DNA of 64,000 nucleotides, taken from contig CM043872.1 of assembly GCA_023846275.1 (NCBI GenBank), positions 25,715,670-25,779,669 of the forward strand. Reading direction: 5' to 3'. The first letter of the stretch is position 1; each line of letters starts with the position of its first letter. This DNA is from Vanilla planifolia (taxonomy: Eukaryota; Streptophyta; Magnoliopsida; Asparagales; Orchidaceae). Below the pieces are notes generated by a model. It was not told the DNA's origin. It saw nothing but the letters and a program-made list of their open reading frames with translations, and ran no database searches. The position numbers and the translations under genes were made by a program. Of the stretch, positions 31,201-43,200 are shown one piece after another.

Positions 31201-34200
31201 TAATTCAAAGGTGACATTCCACAAAGGAAGCCTTGGGGGAAGCAAGTCAGGTTTAGAAGACATCTCGAGGAGTTTGGCATACCAAGAGCTTAAAGAAGGA
31301 AAAGCTAAAGGACCCTTTGAGTGCAAGTGTATGGTCTCGAGAAACCATTGGGATGTAAGAAATATTCCTCTTAGAATATTCTTTGAAGGAATTGTTGTTG
31401 CATTTTGTGGAAGCAATATGATGTGACTTTTTGAAACTGAATGATGAGATTTTGTCATTTATAGGATAATCTAGGATTTTAGATGGATATTGAGAATTGT
31501 CATAATTTGAATTATTCTAGACATATAGTAAGAGTTGTAATATGAAAACCATTGTGGAAAATTATTGTTATTAGATGGACATTGAGAAGTCTTGTTGTTA
31601 GTGTTCTAAAACCCTTGCAACTTGAAGTGAAGTTTTCTGCTTCTATATTTATTTTTCTTTATTATTTCCTTGCGTTCCTTTCTTGATGGTACTCGTTATC
31701 TATTCGAAGGTGATCCTACGACAACTACCCATCTCTCAACCAAGATTAATGACATTATGGGTCATGGATTGAGCATCGGTTATCAGAGCAATTTGTTGAA
31801 CTTGTATGGTTTTGATTAGGAGGTCTAGTAAGGAAATGTGTCAACTGTGTGAACTAATTTGAAGAAGAGAATGTGAGAAGTTGAAGCTATAATGCATAGA
31901 GGAGAATTTAGTCAATCTTTTAAACAATACATGGAATAGTTAACTTCAACTATTCTAGCTTTGACAGTGATCGTTATGAAGTGGCAATCTAACTCTATAG
32001 TTTCTAAAGATTGGATCTAGTAAGTATATCAACTTTGATGGGGATCAAGGCAAAAAAGTAATTATCACTATTGAGTAGGGGCTAGATGCTGGAGGGTATG
32101 CAAATGGTTGATCCAAGCCTCATTGTGATGGTGAAAGTAGTTGGAATCGACAAGGTTCAATAGAAAGAAAGAGATGAAGAGAAATTTTTTGCCATTCGAG
32201 TACAAGTGTGAAAATAATTAATTAGAGCAATCATCAACACAAAATCAGAAGAATCTCATCTTGACTAGCATAAAATGATTGGGACTCACAAGTGCTCCTT
32301 ACTTGTGACCATGTTCTGTAGTTTATATATAAAAGGATGTCAGAGAAAGATTGAGCAATAATGTTAAAAGAATTCTCTATTGTCAAAGATTATAAAGATA
32401 AGGTATTGCAAAGTCATGCTTCTCGATGTTTGTCGAATAATACTTGAAACACCCTGTGGGATAGGGTGCTTTATTCTATTTTCCAGCACATCGACATCAA
32501 TTTGTTATGGAAATAAATACCATGTGTGTCGAGATAGAGGATACCAGCTTGTGAACTTTGTGATTAAATTAGTTGAAGAGGTTTAAATGCATATTAGCTG
32601 TAATTCGATCCAAGAAGCTTGATTTTCCAATTCGATCCAAGAAGCTTGATTTTTCCAATTATTCAACCATTGGAAATAGAAGGCGCTATTTGGAAGCATT
32701 TAGTTTAGAAGCATTCGAATATTTTTGAAGTGCCATGTGGATTAACTTTAAGAAGGAATGTGGAATATTATGATCATTCTTGTGTTATATGTACCTTTGT
32801 TAAATACTGGGATGTACTTATACTCAATCATAGAAGCTGATTAGATTAAGTGAAAAATTGCTTAATATAGAAGCTCTGAAGGAAGCAGTTCATTGTGTGA
32901 CTCACCAATTATAATGATGATAAAAGAAGGATAAAGGATGGCATATATGCATTGACTATTGTGTCATTAATTAAATGAAGGACAAGATCCAATATCTCTT
33001 ATTCAGAATTGATGATCTTCGAAGACAATTGATACATGCATTGGTTTTCACCAAACTAAAATTCGAGATACCATTAGAATTGAATTAGTGAGCAAGATAC
33101 TTGAAAGATTGTCTTCAAAACTTTACTAGGTTTGTAGATGAAGGCAGTGTATGGAACAAGTGGCCAACTCTGACACCAAATGATCACAACAACATAGTAA
33201 TGGATGTAGATGAGCGATTAATGATAGATGGTGCCGATGGAATACCTTGAGAGCAATGGTGATGATGGACGGTGGCCATGTGGTGCTTGGACAGGCTAAA
33301 AGATTTGGTTTAGGATTCAGCCATGGCTAGATGCGGCTGTCGGTTGCGATTGATGGTGGTAAACATGGTTCTGAAACTTGGTGGTTGGTGAATGGGTTTT
33401 GATGGTGAATTGGTTGTGGCATGGTGCGGAGGCATCGGCATATCACGTCTTGTAGTGGTATAGTTTGATTCATGTTTGAGTTGGGTTGCATTGAGGTCAA
33501 ATGGTGAGTTAGATTTAGGGTTTGATGAGCGAAATTTGCTAAGGCACAATGGCAGGTTTGGCGGCTTGAACTTGAGATAGGGTGATTTTGTAGGGTCTTT
33601 CGAATGGTGGTGCTACACTTAGGGATCTTGGGAGCAACTATAGTCGAATCAACTTTGTATAGGTCATGAGGTTGTTAGTTGACAGAAGGAAGGGGAATCA
33701 TTTGGTGAGTGGTTTATGGTAGATATTAGGGTGGTACTACAAGTCTAGTAAAAGAAGTGATTAGCAACGACAAGGAGATCTGGGAAGATGTAGTGGTTTT
33801 GCTTGGAGCCGCTGGTTAGTAGGAGGAAGAGGAATGGGGTTGTGATTGTGGATGGTGGCATCAGGTTTGCCAAAAGTGGCTAGGGCGGACAAGGATGATG
33901 TCGATGGCAAGGTTAACTTCGGATTACAACTTGCGATGAAGACTAGCCTATGCCTTTGTTGGTGGAGACCTTTTATGCTTGTTTGCATCTAATAACTTTT
34001 TGATTTCAAATTGACAACCAAAATCAAAATATTTTTTTCATTCTTTTGCAAAGTATAAATATTACATAAGGAAATGTCATAACTGATGTGTAAAACAATT
34101 AAAATACTCTTTATTTAAAATAAATAATAATAATAATAAATAAAAAATGCAAACAAATAGGAAAAATATGTAAAAACAAAATAAGAAGTGTCAATGGGTC

Positions 34201-37200
34201 TTATAAATAACTCCTACAACTTACCATTGTGAAATACTAAAAAATTCAATAAAACCCTTATATGAGCCCTTGTAATCTATCTATGGTTTGTGTTGTAGAC
34301 TTTTTGTATCCTAGACTCTATTGAATTTGCTTGCAATCATCCTTCTAATATGATTTGTCCTTTATTAGTCCACTTATCATGAGATACTATCCCTTGGAGT
34401 TGTACTTGAAGTATATCTTCATTAGGCCACATATTAATATCTATAGGACTTTCTTAGTGATCAAAGCCTTAGGTGATCTGATCATAGAGAAGGTTAGATA
34501 GGCTAGTTGGGTACTTCTTTTAATTAACTTGTCTGATAAACTTGTTTGGTTAATGCTCAAAGAAATCTAGTTGAGTACATCTTTTGTTTCTTATGCCTAT
34601 AAAAGCAACCAATGGTCTCAAAATATCCCAATAAACAAATACAACTTTCAAATGAAATGTTATATTAGCATTTTATGCATAATAAAATTATAATTATTTT
34701 AATATATACAATATATATGGAGATTTGATGTTAATAGTGGAGTTGCAATTAGGAATAAAAGAACTTTTGGGGGCAACAAAAATTCATTTGGTTCTTGTTT
34801 TGTTGGTTAATTTGGTTTTGACTTAAGGGGAATACACTCATGTGGGTGAGGTTCAGAAGACCAAAGAAGCTCGATTTCATATGAAGCAAATTTATCAAAT
34901 TTCTTTTGGGTAGATTACTAATGAAATTAGACTTGGAGAGTGTAAAATGATATATCTATCATTTAGAGGATAATTAAGGCACCATGCATATGCTTGATCT
35001 AATATAAATGTATGATAGTGCATGTTAATCACATCACATCAAACATTATTTGGATAGTTTTTTTTTGTGGATAGCAATTAAGGGTATAGAATGTGGGATG
35101 CGATTATTTTTGAAACCTTAAAAAATTAGATGACATCAAATTAACTATATATTTTTCATGAAAAAAAATTATAGTCCCCTGAAGAATTTGTTAAAAATGT
35201 ATACCAAAAAACTATAGAACATACTCATGTTTAAATCTATAGGATGATAAAGTAATATAGTCTATAAATAAGATATGAGTCAAGATCTCGTCATGACTGA
35301 TTAAAATAAGTTCTAAGTAAGTATGACATAATTAATGATGTTAAGTTTGTGATATGGAATGCAAAGACTTACATGATTTATGAATGATAGGCTATTTCAT
35401 GATAATAATGAGATAAGAAGGATTTAGTAATATAAATTTAAATCCTTAAAATGTAAAAATTTAAAAATATATCTCATTTACCAAAGTTGTTTCTTCTAAA
35501 TTTTTCTCAATTTGAAATTGGGACTGTCACAATGGGTGGAATATCATAAAACTTGTGGTGATGCCAAAATTTGGTGGTATATGGAATGAGTACTTAATGC
35601 TTATAAAGTAACTTGTCTTGTAGTTTAGGCCAACTAAAAGCTCAAAGAAATCAACTGGGTAATCTTCTAATCCTCAAACTTATAAAGAAAAGTGGTGGCC
35701 TCCATGTGCTTTAATAAACAACGAGATTTTCTAAATTGGAAGTTAAATTAAGCAGTTTATGAAAAATAAAATTATAATTATTTGAAAATCTAAATGTTGG
35801 TGAAGTACCTTTAATGTTTAATAGTAGAACTAAAATTATTTCAAGAGTGACACAAATTTAATTAGTTTTTGTTTTGATAGTTCTATTAGTTCAGGCTAAA
35901 GGGAATAGACTTAGGTGGATCAAGTCTAGAAGTCTCAATAAACTTGGATTCATATTGAAAAAATTCATCAATTCTTTGGATAGAAGTACTAATGAAAGTT
36001 AGACTTTATGATTATAAAATAATATGTTGATCATTTAGAATAATAGATATAACATGAATAGGTTTTAAAGAATTTTTTAAAATTCAATCAAGTTTGACCT
36101 AATATAAAATCTTGATAACACATTCATCACATTACACCAAACATTATATGAGTAATTTTTACAATGAATAAGAATTAAATATATTTGTGTAATTTTAAAT
36201 TTAGTGTTATTATGAAAAGTAATTGAATATATTCTAAGATGTGGGATGAGATTAATTTTTGAAAATATAAGAAAATTATATGACATTAAATCAGTCATAT
36301 AATCTTTATAAATAATAATTGTAGTATCTAAGAGAACTTATAAGCTTTGTTGAACATATGCAAAAGGTTTTGAATTTACTCCAATAACACCACTTGTAAT
36401 TGAATCTAAGCATAAACTTTGATTATCCACTTTGTTCTATGTGGGATTCGAGGTAAGGAATGGAGCAATCAAGATCAATGCTTATAAAGTAGAAGCAATT
36501 TGGGATTGGTTGAGGATGTGATAGAAGTCAGGAGCATTGTAGGAGTTTGCTAATAGTTAAGGAAGTTCATTCAAAATTTTTTTGAGGTAATGATAGCTTT
36601 ACATTACCACCTTTAAGAAAGGTATAAGAAAGGCATGCCCACATTGCTTGAAAGGTGTAGACCTTGAGGAAGGTGTATGTAGATGTACAAGTCTTCTTGA
36701 GGTGGAGTAGATCTTAAGGAAAATTACTTAGATGAACTTGAGAATAGAAGAGCCTATTAAAATATTGAGAAGTAGAAGCTCGAGTAGCACCTAGAGTTCT
36801 CGAGGATCATTTTCGACACTAGAGAATAACTCTTTAAGTGTCAAGAAGATGAATTTGGAATCATTAAGGTTTCAAGTAGCATGATACAAGGAGAATTAGT
36901 CCAAGCCTTGGTGATATACTATATTGAGAAGGAAATCTTGGAGGAAGCAAGCTAGATCTCGAGGATAACACCTTAATTGCTTTTGGCATTTCAGGGTTCT
37001 AACTAAAAAACACATGCTTGGAGATTCCTTGAGGGTAAGAGGATTGTCTCGAGAGCTACAGGGAAGCAAAACATATTCATTTGATGATATTCTATAAAGG
37101 AATATTCAATGCGCCATCGTTGGGGGTGAAAAACAATGCTATTCTCTTTAAAGCTTGATGGGAACGTACCGGTTATTTAAGAATTTAAGGAGTGATATAT

Positions 37201-40200
37201 AAGGTAAAAAGAGAGAGAGAGAGAGAGGGAGCATGGATCTCCCAAGTTGAGGATGACTACAAAAGAAGAAGAAACTAAAGAAGCAAAAGTTAGAAAGTCT
37301 CTCTCAAGTCCTCAATCCCATGAATCAAAAGCTTGGGGTTTTACAAGTAAAGGGGCGGATGATGTATTTTGGCATCATTTGACTTAATTGCCTGAGAAGA
37401 GTGCATGTGTTAAGAAGTTAATTGTTGTTATTAGGAAACTCCAACCATCACTTTCATAATGATTTATTTGCTTAGGACAAGTTTTTGTACCTTTTCAACA
37501 TGACTAGGTTAGCTATTGAACTTGTAGAGTCGACTTTGAATGACTTGTCCTTGAGGGTCTTGATTTGAGTTGTTGGGTCTTAACTCGAGCTTTTAGGTCT
37601 TGAGGGTCTGGCCTTAAGTAGCTTGGTTGCAAGGGTTTTGCTTCAAGAGGCTAGGTCTTGACAATCTAGTCTCAAGTGACGTGACATTGATGTTTGCCTC
37701 TTGGTTGTATTCTTGATTGATGATTAAGATTCAGTTTGTAAATTTTAGAATATTCATTTGATCTTTAAACTTTTTATATTATTATTTATGTTGTAATGAA
37801 TAGTTTTTATTAATTTTTATAAAAAAATTAATTTACAAAGGATAAACGCAATTTTAGAAATTTGTGAAGAGTGATAACTTATATGATACGCTACTTGATT
37901 TATTGTCTTTTCATTAAATCAATCCCACTAGGGTTTGAACCTCTTATTGACTTGTTCAACTTTTGAAGCAAAATGAATTGCTGCATGGGCTAACTTGCGT
38001 TGTGCTATGCGCTTTGGACAAGCTCCTGAAGTAGTGATGAAGTTGGAATTGAGAGTACTAAATGGTTAGTTCTAGAGATTTTTAACCATACAATATATTT
38101 CATAAACAAAGAGGAATTTTCAAGGAGAAAGGCATCTTTGACTCTTGAGTCAGTTGAGAACGAGCAACACTTAGAAAGGGGAAGGATTTGATTGTGGTAG
38201 GAGCAGAGAGGGCTTTTGTGAAGCAATCTATCTGTTATTTAAATGGATAGAGGGGAGCATTGAAAGAAGATGGTTTTGAGGTTATTGGTAGTTGAGGTAA
38301 AGATGTAGGGATCTATACTACTTCTTGATGATCGGGATTGAGAGTCTCCTCTTTAGAAAATAGAGTTTTGCCTCATTTGATTTTCATTTTAATTAACTAA
38401 TTTATTTTCCAAAAAAGTATAAAAAATATTGAAGTTGAATTTTGATTAAGGGGAATTGACAAAAGTTTACTTAATTGAGAATTTAAGAAGTGAGATTACA
38501 AAATAAAGAGAGAGAGGGAGAAAGAGAGAGAGAGAGGGAGAAAGAGAGAGAGAGAGAGAGATTTAAATCTATATAAGTTGTAAGATGGCCAATATAAAAT
38601 AAAAATGCAAAAGGAAATTTAAAATTTCTTTCTCAGGTCGTCCATTCCGAAAATTAGACCCTCGAGGGTTTACTTATAGTTGGAGTGGATGACTTGTCCT
38701 GTCATTATTCAATACTTGGTATAGTTATAGTCTTTATCTTGACAATGGCTTAATTGCTTGGGACAAGTGCTTGTGTGGGAGAGTTACTGTCGCTAACAGG
38801 GATAATGGCATAATTGTAAAGGACAAATATACTTGTGGGAGAGTTATTGTGATTACTTGGAAATTCTAATAGTCACCTTAATGATAGTTTTTTGAGTAAA
38901 AAGTAAGCACTTTTTTGTGATGTGATAGGATTAGTTATAATTGTTAGACGGGCTTTGCACTAGGAGATTAGCTTGGAGGGTAAGCCTTACAAAGTTGACT
39001 TTGAATGGCTAGCCTCGAGGGTCTTGATTCAAGTAGCTGGGCCTTAAGTGTCTCGACTCAAGTTTTTGGTTCTCCCAGACCTATCCTCAAGTGACTTGTT
39101 CTTAAAGGTCTGGCTTTGAGTGGCTTGTATTTGCGGGTTTGGTCTCAAGAGGTTGGGTATTAATGGATCAACAACTAAGATTTAGCCTACAAATTTCATC
39201 TTCACTTAGCAATCAGAATAAAGAAGTCTCTTGCCTCTAAATTTGTTCTACTCTACTATTTTTCTTTTATCTCCTCTTCTCATTAATACTTTGTATTGAT
39301 TTGTAGGCAATCTTGCAATAACATCACATCCTTTTGATTGAGATTGATGAAAGCATGAGAATAATCAATAATATGCATATGCAAGAATAGGGAAAAGATG
39401 TTAGATTACATTTAGCAATTGGACTTGGGTTTGAACATGTGCAAATAGAGATCAGATGGTCCTCCAGTTTGGGAGTTGGAAATAGTGGGATGGAATACAA
39501 ATTAGAGAGCTAGGTCAACAGTTTCTTTGCTCAGAAATTCTTGGAAAACATTCATGTAGGCTAGGTTGATGCCATAGCTTGATGTTACAAGAAAAGAATG
39601 GTCAAGTATTTATTAATCTGATTTGTATGGTTGGGATAAAGTTAATGTTGTTGCAACTGGTTGTTGATAGTTTAAGCCAAACTTTTTAACATTTTGGAGA
39701 TTCATTTTACTTGTTTCATGAGGAACTTGGTGCACGCCCTTTATGTTTGTTTGTTGTATTTTGCATAATGTTTTAATCTGCTAATCATTTAAAACCATCA
39801 CTTATTGCTCTGACTTGTAAATTTCAGCTTTTTTGTGGCTTTTGGGTGTGCAAGGACAAAGTTTAATGCTGTCTTCACCTTTAGCATTTTCATTTCCTCT
39901 ATTTTAAGATTTCCATATCTAGATAAATTTTTTTATCAGTATTTATTATTTTAAAAACTACGACCGTTTTTTTATGCTTCTAGTTTTTTTATTTTTTTGA
40001 CTGTGCTGCTATTCCCTGTTTTTTATTTGCAGGCAACTTCTGGAGAGAGTTTGTTTTATTATGGTGTACAGTTCTATTTTCATTGATAGTTATAGTAGCT
40101 CAGGTTGTATTCAACATTTTATGGTGCATTGAAGGAAATGAGTGGAACTTTGCTGATAGTTGGTGGGCAAAGTTAGTTGGACTTGTGAGGTAAGACGGTT

Positions 40201-43200
40201 GGGCTGAATGTATGCTTTGTATTTTATGTCCTTGTAGCCTAAAACCCATGCAGTGTCAATGTAGTCACTGCTGTATCAACTACACATTTAATATTAAATT
40301 TTCCAATTCCTTAATGTTGAAGGCTTCTTTTTATTCTCATCATCATTGCTTTGGTTTATTTGTCATATTCAAAGGTAATTTGATATCCTCGTATGTCGTG
40401 CTTATGTTCCAGAATGTAAACTGGCTCTCAACAACAAGGGGAAACAGACAGGAAATGTATTCTATTTCCTATTAAAATTGAACAAATAGGAACACAATAT
40501 TTATTCTCCTAAGTTTTGATGATACCAGCCATACATTCACTGCTTGCTTCAATCTTATGCAGTTCTTTTGTTGTTTTCCTTTTCTTAGAAGTTTTTGAGG
40601 GTATAGCTTGAAGTGGGTATAGCTTGAAGTTGTTTTCCAGGCATTGCAAGAGAGAAAAGTTTAGTGGATAAAATGTTGAACCTTGAAGCAAATAGAGCAA
40701 AACATGATGCATATGACCAAGAACAGGAAAAATAATTGAAATAGAAAATCATACAAAAAAAAAAAAAACCCAAAGCCAAAGAGAAGCGGCTGAGGATTGA
40801 GCAGGTAAGCCACTCACGAAGTGCAACCTTTTTCCCCTTCCTTCTAAATGAATTGTTGAGGGGCCAATCAGAGGCATGGAAAAGATGGCAATAGGTAGTT
40901 AGGGCTATAGAAGTTTGGCCCAAAGTAAGGAGTAGGTCTATAGCTTAGTGGTAGAGCTAACAAAGAAGAAAATTTATTTTAAGAGGTTCACAAAACTTTC
41001 AATCTTTGATATGCATAAAAGGGATTTAAGATGAAGAGGGAGGCTTGATTAGAGGTATCTTGATCGAACAAAATATTGGGGGCCATCTCTTAAGGATAAG
41101 GGTGCAGTCACTTAGAGCCCCAAAATGCTAGCTTGTAGAAGGTCGTCTTGGTCAAAGGTGATAAAAGATTTAAACGAGAAGCATTGATAGAGGGCATAAA
41201 CCTCAAATGAGCTTTTAGTTTTTCATCATTTGCTTGGTGACTTCAAGTACCAAGGATAAGGGAAGTCTTTTATAATAGCTAACGTTCGAGAATCCAATAA
41301 TCTCTATCATTAATGACATCTTTTGTTGAAATGTTCTTTGGATTATGGTGGCATAGGATGAAATTCAGTTGTGGTGAGGAGCAATAAGCTTTGGAAATGA
41401 GGCACTTTCAATCGAATCGAGGAGCCAACCAAAGGGGTGGGGTAGTAGGTGGTGGGGCAGTGAATGGGTAACATGTTGGAGATTTCCTAGGTGAAAACTT
41501 CTAGGTGGTCAAAGCATTAAGATTTGGATCAATCATGACAATTAGGGCAAGTGGAGATGGATTGGAATAGAAGTAGGGGGGGTTTAGGATGAGCTTAAAT
41601 AGTTGAGGAAGGTGGGATGTGTGAAATGGATAGGGTTGGGGTTATCGAAGTGAGGCAAGAAGAGAATGATATGATGATGTAGGGGATGGTAGGCATGATC
41701 AAAGTACAATGAGAGAGGTTTAAGATGAAGGTGGTCCAATCGAAGTAGGCGAGGCAAGGGGCTGCTCAAGAGGGAAGGTGCGGGTGGGGTTTGGGATTGT
41801 TGGTTGAGGACTAGGGAGGAAGGAGGGAAGTTCTTTGGAAAAAAAGGAGTAGTTGGGGAACTAATTGAAGGTAGGCGCTTCTAAGCTCTAGAAGAGGTGG
41901 TAATGTTGAACAAGGAGGGGAAGTGACTGAAGATGTAGGGCAATGTAGGCTAAGGCTTCTTGAATAACAACATGTTCATGAGGGGAGGGAGGCCTAGTCA
42001 TGGTGGCAGAACTTGGTGGCTCAGGGAGCCCATCGATAGCCCCACCAAAAGGAGAGAGCTCTCTACACTTGGTGAGAAGAAGCATGAGTGGAGGGGGCTT
42101 CAGACGTAAACATGAAGGTTGCTTGCACGAGAAGAGCGAGCTTAGTTGCAAGAGGTCAGATACAAAAGCTCAGATGCACAGGGGGCTTCAAATGGGAAAG
42201 CAATATTGTGTAATTCTTTATTTGCCGTGCAAATGAAATAGGATGAAATCTAATTAGCTCATCCCATCGATTACAAAAACTGCATATATTGATAGGGTTT
42301 CTTTTGTTATTCTCAATGTGGTTATCAAAAGAAGAGGTTTAGTATAAGCTACGTTGAATGTTGATATAATCTATTTTCAAGTTTTTAATGGTTCTTGTAA
42401 TGGGTTAACATATGTTATAGACATGTTTTTAATATCTTTTGACCAATTTTGATCTACACATTCAAGGCAAATATTGTTGATGTTTATGTCTGCATTATTA
42501 TCAATGCCGTTTGGGTCATGCATATTGCTCATACATAGTCTCTTGTTTCAATCACTTCAGTTGCTTACTAGCCATAAAATTGAAATCAGGTTCTTTCCAC
42601 CACTCCCCCAAGCATGTTTGTAGGGTTGAAATCTAATTAGCTTATTCGATTGATTATGGAAACTACATAGGTTGGCGCCATATCTCTTGCTGTTCTCTAC
42701 ACTATTAATTTTATTATTTCTTACTAGATGTTATATTGTTTTGCAAGTTGTAGCACTAACATGTTAGTGTATTATATATAGAATCACTTGTAATTTATTA
42801 TTTGAGCAATAAAATTTGTCTTTTACCTAATATATATATATATACATATATACACATATATATATATATATATATACATATATACATATATATATATATA
42901 TGTATATATGTATATATATATATGTATATATATATTTGTGTATGTGTGTGTGTGTGTGTATGTGTGTTGAAGTTTTAGTAAATATAGTTTTTGGTATTGA
43001 TTAATAGCCTATTTGTTTATGGTTGATAAAATAGTTTATTATATGGTTGGTTACATTATTGTGTTCGATTTGTTTTAACTAGCACCAATGCGAATTAGTT
43101 TCGGTCGAACTTTTTTTATTTGAATTTTCTTACCAATACCATCCGATTGATGGTGTTGATACTGAACTAAAATGGTTTTGAAATGGAACGGTTAATGATG

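Noticed and set aside
37212-38562. GA tracts as GAGA-factor regulatory sites
   Set aside because: They sit inside repeat copies deep in an intron and are better explained as microsatellites.
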